Shown here: positions 17,001 through 25,305 of the stretch, in pieces | Layout: every line of letters starts with the position of its first letter | How positions within the stretch are numbered: the first letter of the stretch is position 1 | From: UKL13-3 sp964392775 | Lineage (GTDB): Bacteria; Bacteroidota; Bacteroidia; UKL13-3 | Assembly (NCBI GenBank): GCA_964392775.1 | Contig: CAYMRD010000007.1 | Coordinates: 81,754-145,753 of the forward strand | DNA length: 64,000 bases | Direction: 5' to 3' | Program-made: the position numbers and the translations under genes | The notes under the pieces: generated by a model | What the model was told of the DNA's origin: nothing | Seen by the model: the letters and a program-made list of their open reading frames with translations, nothing else | Database searches by the model: none

Positions 17001-17097
17001 GTGTTGAGTTGAGTGGGGATGGCGTTGTGGCTTTAAGGTTTTATGTAAATTGTATGTTTATTTATTCTCGCTGATAAACATAAAACCACTTTCCATT

Positions 17098-17535
17098 TTA
17101 AAATATGAGGTTTTGTTTTGATTTCAATTTCTGATGATCGATTTCGGTAATAAGCTGAATAGAATCAATTGGTTTTAGATTTGTGATCAAATCGCGGATG
17201 TCTAAAAAATCAAGCGCGCCTTTAATCATCATAAAAAAATCAACGGTCCGCATTTCGGGGACAAGGTAGTTTGAATCATCGCGGTTTTCAAACAAGGTTA
17301 ATTCGAGGTGGTTGATTTCATCGGCAAATTCATATTTGGTAAAAGCAGATCCGGTCAGGTCGTGTTCGGTAAATTCAATCTCTCCACTGTGAGCAAACTG
17401 ATAACCTAACTGCTTATTAATGAGCCAAACCAGCCGGTGAAATTTTTCCAATGAAACGATTCCCAACAACACAAAGTCATAATCAAAACCAATATCAAGA
17501 AGCACTTTTTTAGGTTTGATGTTTTCTCCTGCCAT
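17098..17535 (-). CDS. IPExxxVDY family protein
   Basis: A 145-residue protein with the family signature in the variant form VPEMRTVDF (residues about 113-121), following the expected KKVLLDIGFDYDFVLLGI and LVWLINKQLG segments. Proteins of this family are found in Bacteroidota, usually beside pyk and the acpP-fabF-rnc cluster, as here. Function is unknown. The start at 17535 (MAGENIKPKK) is preferred to an upstream Met at 17619 because a promoter-like ACCTTTGCACC sequence lies between them. The acpP gene is divergent from it. Confidence 0.8.
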   Translation of the reverse strand: MAGENIKPKKVLLDIGFDYDFVLLGIVSLEKFHRLVWLINKQLGYQFAHSGEIEFTEHDLTGSAFTKYEFADEINHLELTLFENRDDSNYLVPEMRTVDFFMMIKGALDFLDIRDLITNLKPIDSIQLITEIDHQKLKSKQNLIF

Positions 17536-17707
17536 ATAACAACAAGGTTTAAGGTGTTTGTCGTGAAGAACTGAAGCCGTTTCAAAAGCAACGGTGCAAA
17601 GGTGGTTAATCTCTTGCAAATCCGATTAAGTTAATGTAAAATTTAAAATTTGCTGTTTTGTGTAAAAATGCCTTTTATTTGCAGCATCAAACTAAATATT
17701 TACTACA

Positions 17708-17947
17708 ATGTCTGACATAGCAAACAGAGTAACAGCAATCATCGTTGACAAACTTGGCGTTGATGCAAACGAAATCACAAATGAAGCTAACTTTACAAAC
17801 GATTTAGGAGCGGATTCTTTGGATACTGTAGAGTTAATCATGGAATTCGAAAAAGAATTTAACATTGCTATTCCGGATGACCAGGCTGAAAAAATTGGTA
17901 CAGTTGGACAAGCAATCTCTTACATCGAGCAAAACGTAAAAGGCTAA
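17708..17947 (+). CDS. acpP: Acyl carrier protein
   Basis: A 79-residue acidic protein with the phosphopantetheine site LGADSLDTVEL; Ser37 carries the prosthetic group. Helix II (DTVELIMEFEKEFNI) and the ending YIEQNVKG are canonical. It holds growing acyl chains during fatty-acid synthesis. fabF follows 24 bp downstream and rnc after that, the common acpP-fabF-rnc order of Bacteroidota. It is transcribed away from the IPExxxVDY gene. Confidence 0.98.
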   Translation: MSDIANRVTAIIVDKLGVDANEITNEANFTNDLGADSLDTVELIMEFEKEFNIAIPDDQAEKIGTVGQAISYIEQNVKG

Positions 17948-17971
17948 TTTTTAGCACAAACAAAAAACTGC

Positions 17972-19219
17972 ATGACATCTCGAAGAGTAGTTGTTACAGG
18001 CCTTGGCGCACTTACGCCCATTGGTAACAATGTTCAGGAGTATTGGAATGCTTTGTCAAATGGGGTGAGTGGGGCAGCTCCCATCACCCAATTTGACACT
18101 TCCAAATTCAAAACAAAATTTGCCTGTGAGGTTAAAAACTTCCAAGTAGAAAACTTTATTGACCGCAAGGAAGCCCGCAAAATGGACCGATTTACCCAGT
18201 TTGCCATGGTTACCGTTGAGGAAGCTTTAAAAGATTCGGCCTTGAATTTGGACGCCATTAACAAATCGCGCGTAGGTGTGATTTGGGGATCGGGAATTGG
18301 CGGACTCACCAGTTTCTTTCAGGAATCTGTTGAATATGCCCGTGGTGACGGAACCCCGCGTTTCTCACCTTTCTTTATTACCAAAATGATTGCCGATATC
18401 GCCTCAGGCCTTATCAGCATTAAATACGGCTTCGGTGGTCCAAACTATACCACCGTTTCGGCCTGCGCTTCTTCAAACAATGCGATGATTGATGCGTTCA
18501 ATTATATCCGTTTGAATAAAAGCGACATCATTGTTACCGGAGGCTCGGAAGCTTGCGTGAACGAACCTGCAATGGGTGGTTTCAGCAATATGAAAGCCTT
18601 ATCTGAGCGTAATGATGATCCTGCATCTGCTTCACGTCCGTTCGATAAAGACCGCGATGGTTTTGTTCTGGGCGAAGGAAGTGGAGCTATTATCTTAGAG
18701 GAATACGAACACGCAAAAGCACGCGGAGCCAAAATTTACTGCGAAGTAGTAGGTGCCGGAATGAGTGCGGATGCATACCACATGACTGCTCCGCATCCTG
18801 AAGGATTGGGCGTAATCAACGTAATCAACTGGGCATTGGAAGATGCCGGAATGAAAGCGGAAGAAATTGATTATATCAATGTACACGGTACGTCAACCCC
18901 ATTGGGTGATGTGGCTGAGCTTAAAGCTATCAAATCGGTATTTGGCGAACATGCTTACAAGCTTAATATCAGTTCAACCAAATCAATGACCGGGCATTTG
19001 CTGGGTGGAGCCGGGGCTGTTGAAGCCATTGCAACCATTATGGCCATACAACACAATCTGGTGCCTCCTACCATCAACCACTTTACGGATGATGAAAATA
19101 TTGATCCTAGGTTAAACCTTACCTTTAACAAAGCTCAACAAAGACCTGTTAATGCAGCATTGAGCAATACATTTGGTTTTGGTGGTCACAACGCTACGGT
19201 AATTTTCCGCAAACTCTAA
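17972..19219 (+). CDS. fabF: Beta-ketoacyl-ACP synthase II
   Basis: A 415-residue condensing enzyme. The Cys-His-His triad is present: VSACASSNNAM (Cys near residue 165), VHGTSTPLGD (His near 304) and GHLLGGAGAVEA (His near 340). The start RRVVVTGLGALTPIG and the GSGIGGL loop are also typical. It extends acyl-ACP with malonyl-ACP and contributes to temperature control of fatty-acid composition. It is placed between acpP and rnc. Confidence 0.98.
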   Translation: MTSRRVVVTGLGALTPIGNNVQEYWNALSNGVSGAAPITQFDTSKFKTKFACEVKNFQVENFIDRKEARKMDRFTQFAMVTVEEALKDSALNLDAINKSRVGVIWGSGIGGLTSFFQESVEYARGDGTPRFSPFFITKMIADIASGLISIKYGFGGPNYTTVSACASSNNAMIDAFNYIRLNKSDIIVTGGSEACVNEPAMGGFSNMKALSERNDDPASASRPFDKDRDGFVLGEGSGAIILEEYEHAKARGAKIYCEVVGAGMSADAYHMTAPHPEGLGVINVINWALEDAGMKAEEIDYINVHGTSTPLGDVAELKAIKSVFGEHAYKLNISSTKSMTGHLLGGAGAVEAIATIMAIQHNLVPPTINHFTDDENIDPRLNLTFNKAQQRPVNAALSNTFGFGGHNATVIFRKL

Positions 19220-19234
19220 GTAAATACGAAGGCT

Positions 19235-19972
19235 TTGCTCAGGACGTTACTCTCCGGAATCTATTATTCTTATTTCCATTCACAAAAGACGGTTTACCGT
19301 AAAATAGTAAAGATCGCGGGATTTTATCCCGCAAAGTTTAGTTGCTATTTACAGGCGCTGCGCCATCACTCTGTTAGCACAGCCATACACCAAAGTGGTA
19401 TGCGCGACAGCAATGAACGACTTGAATATTTGGGTGACTCTGTTCTGAATACCGTTATTGCCGAAATGCTGTTTTCTCGTTTTCCGTTTAAGGACGAAGG
19501 TTTTATGACGGAGATGCGCTCCAAGATTGTGAGCCGCGAAAGCTTGAACGACCTGGCCCAAAAAATAGGACTAAACGAAATTGTGCTGTACGACAGGCGT
19601 GCAGTGGGTCAAAATCTTAAAGGAAGTATTTTCGGAAATGCCCTCGAAGCCTTTATCGGGGCCGTGTTTTTAGACCGCGGATTTTACGGAGCCCGCAACT
19701 TTATCAAACACAAGCTGCTTACCCATATTGATGTTGACAAACTGGAGTTTACCGAAAAAAACTTCAAGGGCAAACTCATTGAGTGGACGCAAAAAAACAA
19801 CCGCACCATCGACTTTGAAAGCGATGAGGAGATTTCGCGCAAGCAAAAAATATACAAGGTTCGTGTAAAGATAGATGGTGAGGAATATGGTGCAGCCGAA
19901 CACCTCTCCAAGAAAAAGGCCGAACAATTAGCCTCCGAAAAGACCTGCGAAAAACTCAACCTGCAACTCTGA
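19235..19972 (+). CDS. rnc: Ribonuclease III
   Basis: A 245-residue enzyme with the RNase III signature NERLEYLGDSVLN (catalytic Glu and Asp) and the second acidic site GNALEAFIGAVFLDRGF. A double-stranded RNA-binding domain follows from about residue 175 (FKGKLIEWTQKNN ... AAEHLSKKKAEQLASEKTCEKL). It cuts double-stranded RNA in rRNA maturation and mRNA decay. The start is TTG at 19235, 15 bp after fabF, because no ATG precedes the conserved core and the N-terminal IVKIAGFYP segment is conserved. Confidence 0.94.
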   Translation: MLRTLLSGIYYSYFHSQKTVYRKIVKIAGFYPAKFSCYLQALRHHSVSTAIHQSGMRDSNERLEYLGDSVLNTVIAEMLFSRFPFKDEGFMTEMRSKIVSRESLNDLAQKIGLNEIVLYDRRAVGQNLKGSIFGNALEAFIGAVFLDRGFYGARNFIKHKLLTHIDVDKLEFTEKNFKGKLIEWTQKNNRTIDFESDEEISRKQKIYKVRVKIDGEEYGAAEHLSKKKAEQLASEKTCEKLNLQL

Positions 19973-19991
19973 TTTTTTGTACCTTTAGTGC

Positions 19992-20819
19992 ATGGACAGC
20001 AAACGGTTGTTTATGTACAAAAACTCTGTGGTATCCTACCTTCGGTATGGGCATGGCCCCGAAGTGCTCGTGGCATTTCATGGCTACGGACAAACGGCTG
20101 CCGATTTTTTGTATTTTGAAGAGGTACTCAGTGAAGGATACACCGTGCTTGCCATTGATTTTTTTTGGCATGGACAATCGCAATGGCGAGAATCAGAAGA
20201 TTTTACGGAAGAGGATTTAAAGCAAATTGTAGTCGGCATCAAGGCTCAGGAAAACCTTTCAGCCGAACGGTTTTCCATCTGTTCCTTCAGTATGGGGGCT
20301 CGTATGGCAAGGGCTTTGGTACGTAGTTTTCCGCACCGTATTCACCACCTTATTTTTATTGCCCCGCCCACCTTTTCCTTCAACCTTTTTCTCGACTTTA
20401 CTACCAATACCAAACTGGGGCTGTTTTTATTCCGCTACTTCCTCAAAAACCAAGGTTCGCTCTCATACTGGGTTCAGCAACTGCATAAAGCCCGGATATT
20501 AAACCGGCCTGTTTATGTTTTTACGTCTAAGTTTATCAACGCAAACCATCGTTTGCAAAAGGTATTTGATACATGGTTTGCACAACGTAAACTCAAAACC
20601 GACTTTAAAGATTTTTTTGAGATGGTAGAACAATATGAAATCCGCACTACCTTAATTGCGGGAGTGCAGGATAGTATTACTCCTGCTAAACGGATGGCTG
20701 CCCGCATTACTAAGCTTAAACGAGGGCAAGTGTACTTGTTGCACCAACATCACCAGCTTACCACACCCCATATCCGACAGATGCTGCACAAGCTCCTGAA
20801 TGAGCCCTCCGAATCATAA
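19992..20819 (+). CDS. Alpha/beta hydrolase
   Basis: A 275-residue protein with alpha/beta hydrolase layout: the early strand EVLVAFHGYGQTAADFLYFE (oxyanion His-Gly), LAIDFFWHGQSQW, the nucleophile elbow SICSFSMGARMA and a late TTLIAGVQDSITP (acid) and HQHHQLTTPH (His). The elbow reads S-x-S-x-G rather than the common G-x-S-x-G, which is tolerated in some families. Substrate unknown; it probably acts on esters or lipids in the cytoplasm. A near-consensus promoter TACCTTTA lies just upstream of the ATG, after rnc. Confidence 0.85.
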   Translation: MDSKRLFMYKNSVVSYLRYGHGPEVLVAFHGYGQTAADFLYFEEVLSEGYTVLAIDFFWHGQSQWRESEDFTEEDLKQIVVGIKAQENLSAERFSICSFSMGARMARALVRSFPHRIHHLIFIAPPTFSFNLFLDFTTNTKLGLFLFRYFLKNQGSLSYWVQQLHKARILNRPVYVFTSKFINANHRLQKVFDTWFAQRKLKTDFKDFFEMVEQYEIRTTLIAGVQDSITPAKRMAARITKLKRGQVYLLHQHHQLTTPHIRQMLHKLLNEPSES

Positions 20820-20844
20820 ACCACGGTAATTTGCTTGAAAAGCT

Positions 20845-20852
20845 TATCTTTG
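20845..20852 (+). promoter_or_regulatory. -7 promoter element TATCTTTG
   Basis: A perfect TAnnTTTG match 23 nt before GTG at 20876. It lies inside the longest possible frame and so decides for the GTG start. Confidence 0.55.
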
Positions 20853-20875
20853 CGGCCTCTAAACCAGTTAGGCTC

Positions 20876-22099
20876 GTGAAAAGAAAAGTGATTGTGGTGG
20901 GTGGCGGTGCGGCCGGATTTTTTTCGGCTATTACCTGTGCTCAAGCCAGTAAAGACGTAGAAGTATTGTTGTTGGAAAAAACAACCAAGCTGCTTGCTAA
21001 AGTGGCCGTATCAGGTGGCGGCCGATGCAATGTAACACATGCCTGTTTCGAAAACAAAGTCCTTTCGGCTTCTTATCCCCGTGGAGAAAAGCAGCTTAAG
21101 AGCGCCTTTAGTCGCTTTACAACCACCGATACCATTCAATGGTTCGAATCGAGAGGAGTGAAGCTTAAAACAGAAGCCGATGGCCGTATGTTCCCTGCTA
21201 CCGACAGTTCTCAAACCATTATTGATTGTTTGCAGAAAGAGGCAAAGAAGGCTAAAGTTACTATTCAAACCGAAGTGGCTGTTAAAGAGGTGAAAGCTAA
21301 ATTTGACGGTAGTTTTGACGTTGAATTATCGGATGGAACAACCCTTACTTGTGATAAAATAATTGTAGCAGCAGGTGGAAGCCCGAAGCCCGAAGGTTTT
21401 GAATGGCTGCGTAAACTGGGACATCAGATTGTAGAACCAGTCCCTTCCCTGTTTACCTTTAATATTCCCGATAACCCTATTGTTGAGCTGCAAGGCATTG
21501 CCGTTGATCCGGCCAAAGTAAAAATTGCCGACAGTAAAATGGAGTTTTCCGGGCCGGTACTGATTACCCACTGGGGCCTGAGCGGACCGGCAGTGCTGAA
21601 ACTATCGGCTTATGGAGCCCGCCTTTTAGCCGACAGGGATTATCAGTTTGATGTTCAGATCAGCTGGTTGAACAATAAAAAAGAAGACGCCCTGCGTCAG
21701 GAGCTGTTTAATATCAAAGCGGCCAATCCAACCAAACATATCGGTAATTTATTGCCGGTGGTATTGCCTAAACGTTTAATCGAATTTATCTTACATAAAT
21801 GCGGTATTCCAACGGATAAACGCTGGGCCGATATAACCAAAGAAGAAATACAATTGCTCCAAACCCATTTTTTATACGATACGTATCAGGTACAGGGTAA
21901 AACTACTTTTAAAGAAGAGTTTGTAACCTGCGGTGGTATTAATCTGGATGATGTGGATTTTAAAACCATGGAAAGCAAACGTTGCAAAGGCATTCACTTT
22001 GCGGGTGAGGTACTCGATATTGATGGCATCACCGGAGGGTTTAACTTCCAGGCCGCGTGGACAACCGGATTTATTGCCGGTAACGGAGTATTGCGTTAG
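20876..22099 (+). CDS. HI0933/YhiN-family flavoprotein
   Basis: A 407-residue flavoprotein. The FAD-binding KVIVVGGGAAGFFSAI motif starts almost at the N-terminus, followed by SGGGRCNVTH and a second dinucleotide-like IIVAAGGSPKP. The C-terminal HFAGEVLDIDGITGGFNFQAAWTTG is the family signature. Members are predicted oxidoreductases of unknown substrate (BaiN/YhiN). A GTG at 20876 is chosen because the promoter element at 20845-20852 would sit inside the longer frame and GTG leaves the FAD motif intact. The last bases overlap the convergent deacylase gene by 4 bp. Confidence 0.9.
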   Translation: MKRKVIVVGGGAAGFFSAITCAQASKDVEVLLLEKTTKLLAKVAVSGGGRCNVTHACFENKVLSASYPRGEKQLKSAFSRFTTTDTIQWFESRGVKLKTEADGRMFPATDSSQTIIDCLQKEAKKAKVTIQTEVAVKEVKAKFDGSFDVELSDGTTLTCDKIIVAAGGSPKPEGFEWLRKLGHQIVEPVPSLFTFNIPDNPIVELQGIAVDPAKVKIADSKMEFSGPVLITHWGLSGPAVLKLSAYGARLLADRDYQFDVQISWLNNKKEDALRQELFNIKAANPTKHIGNLLPVVLPKRLIEFILHKCGIPTDKRWADITKEEIQLLQTHFLYDTYQVQGKTTFKEEFVTCGGINLDDVDFKTMESKRCKGIHFAGEVLDIDGITGGFNFQAAWTTGFIAGNGVLR

Positions 22100-23256
22100 C
22101 GGCCAATAAGTTTAACACCCAATCCGAATTCAACCCAATCGGCTTTAGTGCCTCGATATGATTTTAATCCAACCTGTGCGTACACTCGTTTGCTAAAGTC
22201 AAATTTGATTGCAGGGCGTGTAAAAAACGGGCTTTTCATTTCCCTTCCCGCTTCGGTTACCAGATATCCCAATTGCACCCGGGCCGTAAACCGCCACCAC
22301 ATAAAATCATAACCGATATGGATACCCGGAAAAAATGTGGTTTGATAACGATTGTATAAAGGCGTAGCAAGGGTGTCTGTTAGGCTATTGTCCACGAAAG
22401 CATCAGCACCCAGAGTAATTCCATGCATTTCCGTAAACCGGTATTGCCAGTCCAATATTGTAGAGGATGTCATATATCTTTTATCCGTTCCCCGGTCGAG
22501 AGAGTTTTGAACCGTTCCTAAAGCCTGATATAGAAATAAAGCTCCGGACTGTACTTTATGTGGTTTTCTGGCTTTTAAAAATGGAGGGCGGGCATCGGCA
22601 ATCTGGTTCGGGTGAAACGAAGGATCGAGTTGTTTTTGAGTCCTGTTAAAATGATACCGTACACCTATATTGATACCTGCCATATTTAAACCATAGTTGG
22701 GCGTCACTGTCCGGCCGTTTGAAAAGTGAGTAATATCAATCCCGTACAGCAAATCCACCTCGCGGGTGAGTTGCCAGGCCCCTCCGAAATTCAAATTAAA
22801 ATACACCGCCATCCGTGCACCGAATGCATCATTCTGTGCATTGGTTTCGGGATCATAAGGAATCAGGTTGTAGGTTAATCCCAAAGCAGGCTCAATCGCC
22901 AATATGTTGCGCTTGCTTTTATCGGTTAACGGAAAATTCATGAAACCATACAACGCATTGGGGTTGCCGAATATATTTACATTGCCAACATATCCGCTGT
23001 ACCAACCAATTCCATAAGAAGGATAATTATAGGCTCCTTCCCAATCATTGTTACCTTTAGTGTGCCATCCATAACGCAACTCGATAGCAACATATCCGTT
23101 TTTGAGCGCATCTTGTAACTGTGTTCCCGAATAAAAATTGTCACCGGTATGCAGTTTTACGTCCACAAAATGAAAGCGGTCAACAGGCTTAACTTGCGCC
23201 CATCCTTTGGGGATAAAAGCCAGGAGTAAAAGCAGAACCGCAAATCGGGCTATCAT
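22096..23256 (-). CDS. Outer-membrane acyloxyacyl hydrolase / lipid A deacylase-like protein
   Basis: A 386-residue protein with signal peptide MIARFAVLLLLLAFIPKGWA-Q and beta-barrel composition. The motif DITHFSNG near residue 174 matches the catalytic H-x-S-N-G of PagL 3-O-deacylases, and an acidic residue for the triad is likely but not certain. It would remove ester-linked acyl chains from lipid A in the outer membrane. Bacteroidota homologues are longer than Pseudomonas PagL, as here. The start at 23256 is placed 5 nt from a perfect -7 element at 23262-23269. It ends convergently, 4 bp overlapping the flavoprotein. Confidence 0.78.
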   Translation of the reverse strand: MIARFAVLLLLLAFIPKGWAQVKPVDRFHFVDVKLHTGDNFYSGTQLQDALKNGYVAIELRYGWHTKGNNDWEGAYNYPSYGIGWYSGYVGNVNIFGNPNALYGFMNFPLTDKSKRNILAIEPALGLTYNLIPYDPETNAQNDAFGARMAVYFNLNFGGAWQLTREVDLLYGIDITHFSNGRTVTPNYGLNMAGINIGVRYHFNRTQKQLDPSFHPNQIADARPPFLKARKPHKVQSGALFLYQALGTVQNSLDRGTDKRYMTSSTILDWQYRFTEMHGITLGADAFVDNSLTDTLATPLYNRYQTTFFPGIHIGYDFMWWRFTARVQLGYLVTEAGREMKSPFFTRPAIKFDFSKRVYAQVGLKSYRGTKADWVEFGLGVKLIGR

Positions 23257-23261
23257 ATAGC

Positions 23262-23269
23262 CAAATATA
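23262..23269 (-). promoter_or_regulatory. -7 promoter element TATATTTG
   Basis: A perfect TAnnTTTG on the minus strand, ending 5 nt before the ATG at 23256. If active, the transcript leader would be about zero to few nucleotides. Confidence 0.45.
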
Positions 23270-23280
23270 CGCAAAGGGGA

Positions 23281-24525
23281 TTAATCGTTCCACAATAATT
23301 TAATGTAAAACAGTGGATTACGCAACTTTGCTCTCAGATCCAGATCCTCAAACATACAGCTGATGGTTTCGCGAAGGGCTTTGTTTTTATGCGCTTTGTT
23401 TACCACAAAATTGAACAACCACGGGTATTTACACAACCGTTGCATGGTATGGCTCAGTTTGAGTTCATCCCATTGTCTGTTGTAAAAAGTCTTGTCGTAT
23501 TGAGCCATAAAGGCCGCATCGTAACGGTTTTGTTTCACACATTCAACAATATGATTTGCTGCCATCATACCACTGTATAAGGCATTACCGATTCCTTCAC
23601 CCGTAAATGGATCAATGAGCGAACCGGCATCACCCACCAGTAAAAACCGCTCTCCGCTTACGGGGCGTTTTTTGCTGCCCAATGGCAAACCCCAACCCTG
23701 AATTTTTCCTTCGAGTTTGGCATTTTTAAACCGCTCGCGGATATTGGGATTGTTCTCAATGGCTTTGAGCATATCCGCTTTAAGGTTTACCCTGCGCTTG
23801 CTCACTTCGCTGCTCAACATGCCGGCACCTATATTGGCTCTGCCATTTGGCAAAGGGAAAATCCAGAAATACCCCGGCAACATTTCGGGTAAAAAATGCA
23901 GCTCAATAAAATTGTTCGGGTGCATGCCTTCCACACCTGTGTAGTATGCACGGATACCCGCGCAATAATGTTCGTTTTCTTTTTGAAGACCCGCCAACTT
24001 TTTAGCTACAATGCTACGGTCACCCTCTGCTCCAATGATGATTTGAGCGTTTCGAATTTCGAATTTCGAATTTTGGTATTTGTAAGCTATTGTTACACTC
24101 TCTGCTGTCTGTTCGATTTCGGTTACTTCGGCTCCTTCAATCACATTGGCATATTTGCGGTCGAGGCGTTTAAACAACTCGTTATCGAAATCAATACGTT
24201 TGGAAATAAAGCCCGGAGGCAGGGCCTCTTTGCTCATATCCGACTTAAACGGAATATCAATAGCCTTGCCATTGGGCGCCACAAATTTTACACCCCAGCT
24301 TTCAATAAATGTGTCCTTTTGTTGATTAAAGGCCGGAATGATGGAAGGGTCGAGTTGGTTTAGCACATAAACGGATTTTCCGCTCAGGGCATCTCCGCAT
24401 ACTTTATCGCGTGGGAATATGGCTTTATCAATGATAGTATGTGGAATGCCGTGTTTTGATAAAAACAGTGAGGTTGAGCAACCTGCCGGTCCGGCTCCGA
24501 TGATGACGATGTCTGTTTGTTTCAC
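23281..24525 (-). CDS. Geranylgeranyl-reductase-family flavoprotein
   Basis: A 414-residue FAD enzyme with GAGPAGCSTSLFLSKHGI at the N-terminus, CGDALSGKSV, and the family signature FLLVGDAGSLIDPFTGEGIGNAL. Members reduce isoprenoid chains or act as halogenase/monooxygenase-like oxidoreductases; an electron donor and substrate cannot be assigned. Residues about 150-159 read NSKFEIRN, encoded by three near-copies of ATTCGAA at 24048-24076, in place of the usual variable loop. This segment looks like a dispersed repeat read in frame. It lies 24 bp upstream of the deacylase-like gene, but the latter appears to have its own promoter. Confidence 0.87.
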   Translation of the reverse strand: MKQTDIVIIGAGPAGCSTSLFLSKHGIPHTIIDKAIFPRDKVCGDALSGKSVYVLNQLDPSIIPAFNQQKDTFIESWGVKFVAPNGKAIDIPFKSDMSKEALPPGFISKRIDFDNELFKRLDRKYANVIEGAEVTEIEQTAESVTIAYKYQNSKFEIRNAQIIIGAEGDRSIVAKKLAGLQKENEHYCAGIRAYYTGVEGMHPNNFIELHFLPEMLPGYFWIFPLPNGRANIGAGMLSSEVSKRRVNLKADMLKAIENNPNIRERFKNAKLEGKIQGWGLPLGSKKRPVSGERFLLVGDAGSLIDPFTGEGIGNALYSGMMAANHIVECVKQNRYDAAFMAQYDKTFYNRQWDELKLSHTMQRLCKYPWLFNFVVNKAHKNKALRETISCMFEDLDLRAKLRNPLFYIKLLWND

Positions 24526-24702
24526 AAGGTGGAGTTAATCCTGCAAGTATAATAATAAGCAGCCAACGGCAAAACAGCCAACGGGTAAAGTTATCATCTG
24601 TCAGGCAGAATCTTTACAAAACCATTTACCTGACAGCAACGGTACAAATACCGCAATTGTGGCACATGCAGGCTTCTCTTCGGTCATTGGAGTGTTTTTT
24701 GG

Positions 24703-24710
24703 TAGCTTTG
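24703..24710 (+). promoter_or_regulatory. -7 promoter element TAGCTTTG
   Basis: A perfect TAnnTTTG 20 nt before the ATG at 24731. It falls within the longest possible frame, supporting the shorter protein. Confidence 0.5.
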
Positions 24711-24730
24711 TGGTTCAACACCATTACAAG

Positions 24731-25222
24731 ATGAATATACCGTTTGATGAAATGCCCTCCACGTCACGGGTGTGGGTATACGCAGCCAACCGCAAACTCA
24801 CTGATGCCGAACAGGCTGAAATAACCCAGCGCGGCCAAAATTTTGTGAGTAGCTGGACTGCACACCAGCAACAGCTCAAAGCCTCTTTTGCCATTTTACA
24901 CAATGTATTTGTGGTGATTGCAGTTGATGAAAATATGAATGAAGTGAGCGGATGCGGCATTGATAAATCCATTCATTTGATGCAGGAGATTGATGTTGCC
25001 TATAATCTGAACCTGTTTAACCGCCTGCAGGTTGAATTGTGGCTGAATGAGGAGGTGCTGTTGACCAATAAACAAAAAACATCGGTTATGTTGCAGGAAG
25101 GAAGCGTAAACGACCAAACTAAGGTGTTTAACAAAACCGTTACCACTAAAGCAGCTTTCGACTCGGAGTTTCTGATTCCGCTGGGCCGTTCGTGGGTTTT
25201 TCCTCAACATCAGGCTTCCTGA
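24731..25222 (+). CDS. Conserved Bacteroidota protein of unknown function
   Basis: A 163-residue protein starting MNIPFDEMPSTSRVWVYAANRKL, with SSWTAHQQQLKASFAILHNVFVVIAVDE and a conserved SGCGIDKSIHLMQEI segment, ending LGRSWVFP. Homologues are often annotated as an ABC transporter ATPase, but no Walker A, ABC signature or Walker B motif is present, so I do not adopt that label. The GCGIDKS region may be a binding or catalytic loop (inference). The start follows the promoter at 24703-24710. ftsH begins 83 bp downstream. Confidence 0.75.
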   Translation: MNIPFDEMPSTSRVWVYAANRKLTDAEQAEITQRGQNFVSSWTAHQQQLKASFAILHNVFVVIAVDENMNEVSGCGIDKSIHLMQEIDVAYNLNLFNRLQVELWLNEEVLLTNKQKTSVMLQEGSVNDQTKVFNKTVTTKAAFDSEFLIPLGRSWVFPQHQAS

Positions 25223-25305
25223 AACACCCTTTCTTTGTTTGGGTATCAAACAAAATAGACTTATTCTTGCTTCTTATATTACCGACTTACAAATAACAGA
25301 TACGA

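Noticed and set aside
24731..25222. ABC transporter ATPase
   Set aside because: This widespread label has no support here: no Walker A, signature motif or Walker B.
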